From Gemmatimonadota bacterium (GTDB lineage: Bacteria > Gemmatimonadota > Gemmatimonadetes > Gemmatimonadales > GWC2-71-9), in assembly GCA_003221825.1 (NCBI GenBank), contig QHUE01000149.1:1-10375 (forward strand): a stretch of 10,375 nucleotides of DNA, given 5' to 3'. Both the position numbers and the translations under genes were made by a program. Numbering within the stretch: the stretch's first letter is position 1; each line of letters starts with the position of its first letter. The notes beneath the pieces were generated by a model. That model made no database searches. It had not been told where the DNA came from and worked only from the letters and a program-made list of their open reading frames with translations. Shown one piece after another: positions 1-7,005 of the stretch.

Positions 1-411
1 GTCGTGCATCCGCGGTTCGGCACGCCTGCGCGCGCAATCGCGATCCAGGCGGCGATCGCGTCGATCTATGTTGCGCTTGGGACTTTCAATCAGATCATCG
101 CGTACTTCGTCTTCGTGACCGTGCTGTTCGTCGGCCTCACGGTCGCCGGACTGTTCCGGATCCGTCGCCGTTCTCCCACGTCGGCGTATCGGACCTGGGG
201 CTATCCCCTCACGCCCGTGCTCTTCCTGGCTCTCGTGCTGCTGTTACTGGTGCTGCTGGCGGGCCACAATCCGCTGCAAGCGGCCCTGGGCGTCGGCATC
301 GTTGCCCTCGGCGCCCCTGTGTACGTATTTCTCTTTCGTCGGCCACTCACTCTCGAACCGGTAGGATCCGATGACGTGGATTCGCACGATTCCGCTGCCG
401 GAAGCGGATGA
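1..411 (+). CDS. APC-family amino-acid permease, C-terminal part
   Basis: This is the 3' end of an integral membrane amino-acid transporter; the reading frame is open from base 1 (GTC GTG CAT CCG...) and ends with TGA at 409-411. The visible part begins with the loop HPRFGTPARAIAIQ, characteristic of the amino acid-polyamine-organocation (LAT/CAT-like) permeases before a late transmembrane segment. About four hydrophobic segments follow, near visible residues 12-30, 33-53, 70-88 and 93-111, with the usual positively charged FRIRRRSPTSAYRTWGYP loop between the middle pair. It ends in a short acidic tail. The last 41 bases overlap the start of the AhpD-like gene in another frame, suggesting one transcript. 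Family is clear; substrate cannot be told. The GTG at 4 is only an internal codon, since homologues are far longer. Confidence 0.85.
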   Translation, partial: VVHPRFGTPARAIAIQAAIASIYVALGTFNQIIAYFVFVTVLFVGLTVAGLFRIRRRSPTSAYRTWGYPLTPVLFLALVLLLLVLLAGHNPLQAALGVGIVALGAPVYVFLFRRPLTLEPVGSDDVDSHDSAAGSG

Positions 412-937
412 GAAGCTGCGCCGGGCCATCGAGGCCCAGCGCGCCATGTACCCCAAGGAGTACGCGACACCCGTCCACCCGACTGCCGATGGGACGTCGG
501 GGATCGTGGCGTCGCACTCGCTGATTCCTGATGCGCTGTATCACGCCTTCGCCACGTTCGGATCGCTCATGGCGGATACGTTGCCGCTCACGCGCCGGCA
601 GCATGAGATGATCACGACCATGGTCTCGGTGACGAATCGCTGTCGATACTGAATTGAGTCCCACGCAGAGTTTCTGCGTCGGATCACGTTAGATGACGGC
701 CTGATCGCCGCGCTCGAGAACGACTACACGAAGGCGCCGATCTCGGAGCAGGAGCGCGTCATGCTGGATTACGTGGTTCAGGTGACGCGCGATGCCACCC
801 GCATCGGGCCTCAGCACCACGAAGGGCTGCGCCGCGTCGGGTTCGATGATCGCGCGATTCTGCAGATCACCTTGATCGCGTCGTGGTTCAACTATATCAA
901 TCGAGTCGCCGATGCCCTCGGGGTGGGGCGCGGTTGA
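371..937 (+). CDS. AhpD-like/CMD-fold peroxidase-related protein, probable selenoprotein (TGA 650-652 = Sec94)
   Basis: Read through the in-frame TGA at 650-652, this frame gives a 188-residue protein ending at TGA 935-937, a normal length for the AhpD-like 'peroxidase-related enzyme' branch of the carboxymuconolactone decarboxylase fold. Upstream of the TGA is LTRRQHEMITTMVSVTNRCRY; downstream is IESHAEFLRRITLDD and the family's C-terminal SWFNYINRVADALGV. The family motif is E-x11-C-x-x-C-x3-H; here it reads E79, C91, codon 94 = TGA, H98, so the TGA replaces exactly the resolving/attacking cysteine of CxxC. A stem-loop follows at 658-684. I infer selenocysteine, giving a CxxU redox centre. 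Such proteins reduce peroxides or cycle thiol/disulfide states. The ATG at 371 has AGGA at 363-366 and fits the family N-terminus (MTWIRTIPLPEADE). The gene overlaps the permease by 41 bases and its stop overlaps the thioredoxin ATG. The alternative is a nonsense mutation or base error of a TGC/TGT codon; the open, conserved frame after the TGA means this would have to be recent. Confidence 0.78.
658..684 (+). promoter_or_regulatory. Candidate bacterial SECIS hairpin after the in-frame TGA
   Basis: Bases 663-669 (ACGCAGA) pair perfectly with 673-679 (TCTGCGT) around the triloop GTT at 670-672. Below a single C-C mismatch (662/680), bases 658-661 (GTCC) pair with 681-684 (GGAT), including one G-U. 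The loop starts 17 nucleotides after the TGA. Bacterial SECIS elements lie inside the coding region just 3' of the UGA, with a small apical loop containing an early G and a following U, bound by the SelB elongation factor; this hairpin fits in position, size and loop composition. It is built from third-position choices such as GCA, TTT and CGT that are not the GC-rich ones preferred around it. Chance formation cannot be excluded without homologues. Confidence 0.68.
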
Positions 938-1377
938 TGCCTGACAGTCCCACGGCGACGGTCGCCTGCCCCTTCTGCGACACGCTCAACCGCGTGGACC
1001 TTTCGCGGATCGGCCAGCATCCCAAGTGCGGCACGTGCGGCAAGCCGATTCTGCTCGACCGGCCGCTCGCGGTCTCCGACGCCAATTTCGCCCAGGTCAC
1101 GGCCGATACGACGGTGCCGGTCGTGGTCGACTTCTATGCGGATTGGTGTGGGCCCTGCAAGATCATGGCGCCGCTGCTCGATGACGCCGCGCGCCGGCGC
1201 GCGGGAGAGCTGCTGATCGTGAAGCTCGACACGGACCGAAACCCGGTCACCGGCCAGAGGTTCGGGATTCGCGGAATCCCGACACTGATCGCGTTTCGTA
1301 GTGGGAAAGAAGTCGCGCGCCGCGTGGGCGCCGTGCCGCCGGCCGAGCTGGAGGCTTTTCTAAACGAGCTGTCGTAA
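937..1377 (+). CDS. trxC: Zinc-finger thioredoxin (thioredoxin 2 / TrxC type)
   Basis: This is a 146-residue cytoplasmic disulfide reductase. The N-terminus carries two zinc-binding pairs, CPFC (C11, C14) and CGTC (C31, C34), the mark of the TrxC/thioredoxin-2 type, which resists and responds to oxidants. The thioredoxin fold follows with the canonical WCGPC active site at 70-74 and the cis-proline loop GIRGIPTL (P115). The start is the ATG at 937-939, which shares its A with the TGA stop of the AhpD-like gene (TGATG), a classic translational-coupling arrangement, and it places the zinc finger at the usual distance from the N-terminus; the upstream extension in the same frame is antisense to no domain and is not family-like. 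The tail overlaps the convergent aconitase stop by 18 bases. It is a plausible reductant for the neighbouring CxxU protein, but that is inference. Confidence 0.93.
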   Translation: MPDSPTATVACPFCDTLNRVDLSRIGQHPKCGTCGKPILLDRPLAVSDANFAQVTADTTVPVVVDFYADWCGPCKIMAPLLDDAARRRAGELLIVKLDTDRNPVTGQRFGIRGIPTLIAFRSGKEVARRVGAVPPAELEAFLNELS

Positions 1378-3907
1378 CACGTACTCCAGAATCCCGCCGT
1401 GCTTGTAGTACTGCAGCTCCTGGGGCGTGTCGATACGTACGACCGCCTTGAACTTCGCCACATGGCCGTCGTCCGCGGTCGCGGAGACCGTCAGCTCTTT
1501 CGGCATGTCGCCTAACCCTAGGATGCCGTAACGCCCCTTGCCCGTCAGGCCCAGCGCCGCGGGATTCTGTCCCGCCGCAAACTGCAGCGGCAGGATTCCC
1601 ATCCCCACCAGGTTCGAGCGATGGATGCGCTCGAAGCTCTCGGCGATCACGGCCCGGACGCCCAGCAGCCGCGGGCCCTTGGCCGCCCAGTCGCGCGACG
1701 ATCCCGAGCCATACTCTTTGCCGGCCAGCACGATCAACGGTGTGCCCTCCGCCGCGTACTTGAGCGACGCATCGTAGATCGTCATCCCCTCGCCGTCGGG
1801 CAAATGCACCGTGAACGGTCCCTCGGCGGGCGCCGCGGATGTCGCGGACGGGCACCGGTTCCGCCGGCATGCCGTCGAAGTACGGCGCTCGACGGATGTA
1901 CGTGGACGTCGGCTCCCAGGCGAAGCGATCGCCTTCCGGCACCGGCAGGCTACGCCACCGCTCGTCGCCGTCGAACACCTGCGCGTAGCTCTTGCGGAAC
2001 ATCGCCGATTGAATCGACCGGCCGATGACCTCGGCGACTTCCTTGGTGGACGGCCAGATGTCGCGCAGGAACACGGGTCCGTCGGTCCCGATCCCGAGCG
2101 GCTCGTTGTGGAAGTCGATGTCGATGCGGCCGGCGAGCGCGTACGCCACGACCAGCGGGGGCGAGGCGAGATAGTTCGCGCGGACCTCTTGCTGGATCCG
2201 GCCCTCGAAATTGCGGTTGCCCGACAGCACCGAGCAGACCACCAGCTCGCATTCGCTGATCGCGGTGGAGACGGCCTCGGGCAGGGGCCCCGAGTTGCCG
2301 ATGCACGTCGTGCAGCCGTACCCCACGAGGTGGAATCGCAGCGCCTCGAGCGGCTTCATGAGTCCCGCCTGCTCGAGGTAGTCGGTGACCACTTTGGATC
2401 CCGGCGCCAGGCTGGTTTTGACACACGGCTTGCTGCGCAGGCCCCGGTCCACCGCCTTTTGCGCCATCAAGCCGGCCGCGACCATGACCGACGGATTCGA
2501 CGTGTTGGTGCAGCTCGTAATGGCGGCGATGACGACCGAGCCGTGGTGCAGCACGCAGTCGACATCGTCGATTCGCAGCGTGGCGTGCGACGGCCGGGGC
2601 GGCGGCGGTTTGGGTCCCGCCTGACCGCCTTCGCCCTCCCAGCGTCCCACTGGAACAGGAATCGCCGCGGAAGCCGTCACCGGCTTCATGAGCGTCGGCA
2701 ATGCCTCAGCAAACTTGCGCGGGACCTCCCGTAACCCCACGCGATCCTGCGGGCGCCGTGGACCAGCCATGCTGGGTTCGACGGTTGCGAGGTTCAGCTC
2801 GAGCGTGTCGGTGTAAAGCGGCTCCGGTGCGTCGGGCGTGTGGAAGAGACCCTGTTCCTTCATGTAGGCCTCGACCAGCTGCACATGCTCCGCCGGCCGC
2901 CCGGTGAACTCTAGGTAGCGCAACGTTTCCTGATCTACTGGGAAGATGCCGATGGTCGCGCCGTACTCGGGGGCCATATTGCCGATCGTGGCGCGGTCGG
3001 CGAGCGGCAGCGTCGACACGCCTGGCCCGAAGAACTCGACGAACTTCCCGACGACGCCCTTCACGCGCAGCATCTGCGTGACCGTGAGCACCAGGTCGGT
3101 GGCGGTCGCGCCTTCGCTGAGACGCCCACTCAGCCGGAATCCCACGACTTGCGGGATGAGCATCGAGACGGGCTGGCCTAGCATGGCGGCCTCGGCCTCG
3201 ATCCCACCAACGCCCCAGCCGACCACACCAAGACCATTGATCATGGTCGTATGCGAATCGGTGCCGACAAGGGTGTCAGGATACGCTTGGATTGGGCCGT
3301 CCGACCGTCCGACCGTCCGACCGTCCGACGTAAAGACGACACGCGCGAGGTATTCGAGATTCACCTGATGCACGATGCCGGTGTCAGGAGGCACCACCTT
3401 GAAACCGGTGAATGTCTTTTGAGCCCAGCGCAGCAAGGCGTAGCGCTCGCGGTTGCGCTGGAATTCGAGATCCGCATTGACCTGGAAGGCGCGCGGCGTG
3501 CCGAACTCATCCACGATCACCGAGTGATCGATCACGAGCTCCGCCGGCAGCAGCGGGTTGACGCGTGTGGGATCGCCGCCCATCTGGGCGATCGCATCGC
3601 GCATCGCGGCGAGATCCACGACCGCGGGCACGCCCGTGAAATCCTGCAGCAGCACGCGCGCCGGCATGAACGCGATCTCCGCGTCCGGCAGTTTGCTCGG
3701 CTCCCAGCGGGCCAGCGCTTCGATGTCTTCGGGCCGGACGACGCGTCCATCTTCGCGGCGTAACAGATTTTCGAGCAGGATCTTGAGTGAGTAGGGCAGT
3801 CTGGCGATGGACAGTCCGCGGCGCTCCAGTGCGTCCAGACGGTAGATCTCGTACGACCGCCCGCTGGCTTTCAGCGTGGCGCGTCCACCGAAACTGTTTG
3901 CGCTCAT
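1360..3907 (-). pseudogene. acnA: Aconitate hydratase A with internal deletion and frameshift
   Basis: Aconitase A interconverts citrate and isocitrate in the TCA cycle using a 4Fe-4S cluster. From the ATG at 3905-3907 the first 694 residues are a good AcnA: DTLVGTDSHTTM near 211, MAPEYGATIG near 311, and the cluster cysteines C466 (TSCTN), C532 and C535 (GCTTCIGNSG). After PVRDIRGAR (about 1826) the frame turns to nonsense, while the C-terminus continues in another frame from about 1827 to TAG 1360-1362, with VHLPDGEGMTIYD, GKEYGSGSSRDWAAKG and the usual end LEYVLRQLV. Missing between them is the family's segment around GDSVTTDHISPAG and the YGSRRGN/RGTFAN stretch, roughly 70 residues, so this is a deletion plus frame change and not a single-base slip. 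Residues 193-207 contain an insertion from an 8-bp repeat, and a proline-rich linker lies near 430-440. The ATG overlaps the upstream gene's TGA (ATGA). As written the product would lack a working swivel domain; real decay or assembly error are both possible. Confidence 0.85.
3297..3329. repeat. 8-bp tandem repeat (unit CCGACCGT) inside aconitase
   Basis: Four partial-to-full copies of CCGACCGT run head to tail with exact periodicity over 33 bases. On the minus strand this is coding sequence, producing roughly DGRTVGRSDG in the loop just before the conserved AYPDTLVGTDSHT. Typical AcnA proteins have only a few residues here, so the repeat looks like an in-frame insertion at a tolerant surface loop. 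Three units equal 24 bases, so copy changes in steps of three keep frame while others would break it. Confidence 0.85.
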
Positions 3908-4296
3908 TGTGGCAACACCTTCACGGCGACGACGAAGTACTGTGTCTCGCCAAAGCACGTTGTGGGAATCCCCATATGCTGTTGATAGGTCAGCGCCACC
4001 CGTTTGCCCAACGAACCATTGATGTGCTGCGCGATGTTGTCGTCTCGCACCGTGAAATAAAACTTCTCAGTGTTGGTGCCGGGCATCGACACCATCGCTA
4101 ACTCGCCCTCCCACGTCTTGCACAGCCACCCCTTCTTGGAAAACTTCTGCACGAAACCGGCGCGCTCGCCCTCCGAGTAGTTCCAGTTGAGCGCTATCCA
4201 TGTGTAGAGCGCAAAGAGCAGGACCGGCGTCACCAGGATCCCGGCGATGATGAGCTTGCGCTTGCGGGTCAGCTGGAAGTTCCAATTGAAATTCAC
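3904..4296 (-). CDS. Small membrane-anchored conserved protein (family often labelled '6-phosphogluconate dehydrogenase')
   Basis: The 130-residue product starts at GTG 4294-4296, which overlaps the acetyltransferase stop as GTGA, and ends at TGA 3904-3906, overlapping the aconitase ATG as ATGA. It opens with a short charged segment (NFQLTRKRK), then one membrane helix at about 14-36, then a soluble domain containing NWNYSEGERAG, KFSKKGWLCKTWEGEL, a FTVRDD strand and a TYQQH...QYFVVAVK end. This YSEGER-G...KKG...KT-EGEL pattern marks a small uncharacterised family found mainly in Bacteroidota and related phyla, often named 6-phosphogluconate dehydrogenase in databases without having that enzyme's domains. 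Function is unknown. The 4-base overlaps suggest co-translation with aconitase. Because of the lesion upstream, the acetyltransferase N-terminus now reads into this gene without a stop, giving a 244-residue open frame. Confidence 0.75.
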   Translation of the reverse strand: MNFNWNFQLTRKRKLIIAGILVTPVLLFALYTWIALNWNYSEGERAGFVQKFSKKGWLCKTWEGELAMVSMPGTNTEKFYFTVRDDNIAQHINGSLGKRVALTYQQHMGIPTTCFGETQYFVVAVKVLPQ

Positions 4297-4638
4297 GGGG
4301 CGGAATCTACTTCGTACGTCTCCGTGCGATAAGGCGCAAAGCCGCGCGCGACGTAATTCGGCAAGGCGTTGGGATGCGAGGTCGGCCTGCGTGCCGGTCC
4401 GGCGCGTGGCCACGAAGAGCTGAATGGCGGGGTCGGCGAGGTGCTTCGCGATCTCGTCGTCCGACCAGTCCCACCGGTCGAACCAATGGAAGGCCTCACC
4501 GACCGTGCGATAGCATGTCCGGTACAGCTCGGGCGAGGGGTTCCGGACACGCGCGATCGTGATTTCGGGAAACGCCCCGAACGCCGCCTTGAACTGCGTG
4601 CGATTCTTGAGTTCCAAGTACGTTCGAGTTGCTTGCAT
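4293..4638 (-). pseudogene. GNAT-type N-acetyltransferase with internal deletion/frameshift
   Basis: The ATG at 4636-4638 begins an N-terminal half (ITIARVRNPSPELYRTCYRTVGEAFHWFDRWDWSDDEIAKHLADPAIQLFVATRR) that resembles GNAT acetyltransferases of the type with a WSD--I--HL-DP--- motif. The C-terminal end, HPNALPNYVARGFAPYRTETYEVD, is also typical but lies in another frame, ending at TGA 4293-4295. The switch is near 4376-4395. The central part, which should hold the acetyl-CoA pyrophosphate-binding loop (the R/Q-x-x-G-x-G/A type) and about 60-70 residues in all, is absent. As written it cannot bind acetyl-CoA normally. It is first in a minus-strand gene set with the membrane protein and aconitase. 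Whether the loss is biological or an assembly gap is unresolved. Confidence 0.7.
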
Positions 4639-4650
4639 GCCCGAAATCTA

Positions 4651-4710
4651 GGTGTCGGGTGTCAGGTGTCAGCTTGCACCCCTGGCACCTGGCACCCGAC
4701 ACCTGACACC
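4651..4710. repeat. Inverted repeat made of GGTGTCR heptamers
   Basis: Bases 4651-4672 pair with 4689-4710 over 22 positions with one A-C mismatch (4664/4697) and two G-U pairs, leaving a 16-base loop. Each arm is itself three tandem copies of a heptamer, GGTGTCG GGTGTCA GGTGTCA on the left and the complementary series on the right. The element fills most of the 85-base gap between the divergent acetyltransferase and membrane-protein genes. There is no T-run, so it is not a simple intrinsic terminator. It resembles dispersed palindromic (REP-like) repeats; operator function is possible. Confidence 0.85.
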
Positions 4711-4723
4711 GTAGTTTTGAGTC

Positions 4724-5083
4724 ATGACCTTCAATAAAATGGGCACCCTGCCTCTGCCGCTGGCGCTCCACCTGGCGACATACACGGTGATCGGTTTGTT
4801 CTGCGCCTTCGCGGGCGGCCTCAATCTCATCGATCCGACGAAGATCATCCCCAATGCCGTGATATTCCTTGGCCTCGCCGGGTTCAGCTGGGGATATGTG
4901 TTCGGCATTCTGATGGCGCGGAAGGAAGTGCTGGGCCTGGGAGTCGTCGCCAGCATCGGATACATCGTCGCCGGCATCTGGCAGCTCGGCCCGCACTGGG
5001 CCCTCGGCGCGCTGCTACTCGCGATCGGCGTGTACGGCCTGGCCGCGCTCGCACTGTACCGGCGGCAGATCCTCGAAGCCTAG
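4724..5083 (+). CDS. Small four-helix membrane protein, unknown function
   Basis: The 119-residue product is almost wholly hydrophobic, with four likely membrane helices at about 12-36, 41-64, 68-88 and 91-112, and short loops such as GGLNLIDPTK and MARKEV. The last residues (LYRRQILEA) are positively charged and probably cytoplasmic. I recognise no catalytic motif or named family. The ATG at 4724 is chosen because it is the first start after the palindrome; ATG 4739 is a possible alternative, and neither has a strong ribosome site. The TAG stop at 5081-5083 shares its bases with the stop of the convergent histidine kinase (CTAG). Orientation makes it a single-gene transcript starting in the repeat-containing gap. 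Confidence 0.7.
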   Translation: MTFNKMGTLPLPLALHLATYTVIGLFCAFAGGLNLIDPTKIIPNAVIFLGLAGFSWGYVFGILMARKEVLGLGVVASIGYIVAGIWQLGPHWALGALLLAIGVYGLAALALYRRQILEA

Positions 5084-7005
5084 CCGATGGCGTCGTCCTT
5101 CACCGGGGCGGAGGGCAGCTCGACGACAAACCTGGCGCCGCCCAGCGTGCTCGACTCCTCCAGCCAGATCCGGCCGCCGACCTCCGCAACCACGCGCTGA
5201 CAGATCGAGAGGCCGAGTCCCGAGCCTTCATCGGGACTCTTGGTCGTAAAAAAGGGATCGAATATGCGGCTCCGCACCTGGGGCGGCACGCCTGGTCCCG
5301 AGTCCTCGACCGTCAAGCGCACCCAGTCTTGCCGCGCCTCCGTGGCCAGCTCGATGACCGCATTGGGACGCCCGCGCACGGCGTGCTCGGCATTGGTCAC
5401 GAGATTGATGACGACTTGCTGGAGCTCCTGGCCGAGGCCCAGCACCGCCTCGGCGGCCTGATCCATGCGGGTGCGCACCTCGATGTTGTCGGCGCGGAGG
5501 ACACGCTGGCGGATTTCCGCGACGTCGCGCACCAGCTCGTTGAGCTGAACCCGCACCGGCGTGATGTCGGCGCGGCGCGCGAGGCGCAGCAGGCTGCGGA
5601 CGATGCGCGCCGCGCGGTCCACTTCGCGCACGATCGTCGCGGCGGCGGCGCTGGCCTCGGTGTCCTGGGTGGAGCGGCCCAGCAGCTCCGCCTCCATGCG
5701 AATCGCCGCGAGCGGATTGTTCACCTCGTGCGCCACCCCGCTCGCAATCTCGCCCACCGTGGCCAGCTTCTCGCGCGCGATGAGCTCGCGCTGGGCGCGC
5801 AGCTCGTCGGTGCGGTCGTACAGCGCGACGAGCAGATCCTGCGATCCCAGGCCGCGCAGGTCCGTCACCGTGCAGTCGCAGATGCGACGCTCGCCGCCAC
5901 CTTGCGTGACGAGTACGCGGCCGTGCCAGGGCTGCCCCTCCTGGCGGCCGGCCAGCATCAGCCGCACCGTGAGCCCGCTCGGCGACAAGCCGAGCTTCTC
6001 GAGATGTCGCCCGACCCCCGCTTCCTTTGACTCCAGCCCGAAGACGTGCATCGCCGCTTCGTTCAGCTGCCGGACGGTGCCGGCGGTGTCGACGAGCGCC
6101 ATCGGCAGCGGGCTCGCGTCGACCATGGCGCGCGCGCGATCGGCTGCCGCGCGCGTAGCGGCGACCGCTTCGGACAGCTCGATGCCGCCGGCGATGTGGG
6201 CCGCGACGGCAGAGACGTAGTGGAGATCGTGCAGGCTGAAAGGCGCCGGTGCCGGCGCACCGGTCTTCTGATAACGGAGCAGCCCCACGGCGCCAACTGT
6301 CCCCTGTGAAACGCGGAGCGGTGCGATCAACGCGGCACGGACGCCCTCGGCCAGCGCCGTCGCGATGGGGCTCGCCTCGGCTTCCATGCGCAGGTCGGCG
6401 GTGATCAGTGCCTCGCCGGTGCGTACGACTTTGCCGGTGGCACTATTGCTCAGGCCCAGGATCAGACCGTCGATTGATGCTGCCTCGCCGAGCGCGGGCG
6501 AAATGCGAAAGTTTTCGCCGTCGGGCTGCTTCAGCGCCACGAACGCGCCTTGCGCTTCCACGAGCTCCATCAAGCTCTGCAGCGTGTAGCGCAGCAACAG
6601 CTGCGTCTCCGGCGCCGCGAGCAGCCACCGCGCCAGCTCGACCACAAAGCTCCCGAGGCGCCGCTCGCGCTCCAGCGCCGCGCGGCGCCCGACCATCACG
6701 GCGAGGCGGGACGCGAACTCGACCGCGGCCTCGAGCTCCGATGCGGGGAGCGCAGGCGGCGCGCCGGCGAGACTCGCTTCCACGTGCCGTCCGTCCGGAT
6801 CGCGCCATTCCGCCGACAGGCTGCGCCCGGACCGGTCGTCGTTCCCTGCGGTCACCGATCCGGCTTCGTTGATCCCCTTGTAGGTAATCGACAGCCGGGC
6901 GCCGCCAGCCCAATGACTCAGGATGGTCGCGGCTGCGCGCCAGAAGTCCGCAGAGCGTTTCGCGTCGCTCGCTTCGCGGAGCAGCGCCTGCAAGGCGTCT
7001 CGCAT
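5080..7005 (-). CDS. Soluble GAF-PAS sensor histidine kinase
   Basis: A 641-residue two-component kinase without membrane helices or signal peptide, so it senses a cytoplasmic cue. Order: an N-terminal helical region with a coiled-coil-like stretch (about 90-128), a GAF domain (about 129-278), a PAS domain (about 292-400, ARAMVDASPLPMALVDTAGTVRQLNEAA), then the phosphorylation site H426 in SGVAHEVNNPLAAI, the N-box QQVVINLVTNAEHAV near 529-543, G1 VEDSGPGVP near 566-574, the F-box FDPFFTTK at 582-589 and G2 GSGLGLS at 594-600. These fit an NtrB/HPK4-like kinase. The start ATG 7003-7005 (MRDALQALLREA) is preferred because the frame further upstream runs into the divergent protease gene and is compositionally unlike protein. 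No response regulator is in the window, so the kinase is orphan here. A TATATT box lies only 9 bases before the ATG. Confidence 0.9.
   Translation of the reverse strand: MRDALQALLREASDAKRSADFWRAAATILSHWAGGARLSITYKGINEAGSVTAGNDDRSGRSLSAEWRDPDGRHVEASLAGAPPALPASELEAAVEFASRLAVMVGRRAALERERRLGSFVVELARWLLAAPETQLLLRYTLQSLMELVEAQGAFVALKQPDGENFRISPALGEAASIDGLILGLSNSATGKVVRTGEALITADLRMEAEASPIATALAEGVRAALIAPLRVSQGTVGAVGLLRYQKTGAPAPAPFSLHDLHYVSAVAAHIAGGIELSEAVAATRAAADRARAMVDASPLPMALVDTAGTVRQLNEAAMHVFGLESKEAGVGRHLEKLGLSPSGLTVRLMLAGRQEGQPWHGRVLVTQGGGERRICDCTVTDLRGLGSQDLLVALYDRTDELRAQRELIAREKLATVGEIASGVAHEVNNPLAAIRMEAELLGRSTQDTEASAAAATIVREVDRAARIVRSLLRLARRADITPVRVQLNELVRDVAEIRQRVLRADNIEVRTRMDQAAEAVLGLGQELQQVVINLVTNAEHAVRGRPNAVIELATEARQDWVRLTVEDSGPGVPPQVRSRIFDPFFTTKSPDEGSGLGLSICQRVVAEVGGRIWLEESSTLGGARFVVELPSAPVKDDAIG

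Noticed and set aside
371..652. A stand-alone 93-residue protein ending at TGA 650-652
   Set aside because: It stops inside the CxxC motif and the same frame continues with the conserved rest of the family, so the TGA is read as an internal codon or a lesion, not as a natural end.
1247..1825. Continuous minus-strand frame extending aconitase past the join to 903 residues
   Set aside because: After about 1826 the translation is arginine/glycine-rich nonsense, while real aconitase C-terminal motifs appear in another frame ending at 1360. The apparent full length is coincidence.
1811..2734. Long plus-strand open frame of 307 codons
   Set aside because: It is antisense to aconitase, rich in Arg/His/Asp from GC-skewed codons, and shows no domain; a shadow frame.
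3297..4710. CRISPR array
   Set aside because: The repeats are 7-8 bp, contiguous and without spacers, and there are no cas genes.
5329..6220. Plus-strand open frames of 219-233 codons opposite the histidine kinase
   Set aside because: They mirror the kinase codons, with no recognisable motifs or plausible starts.
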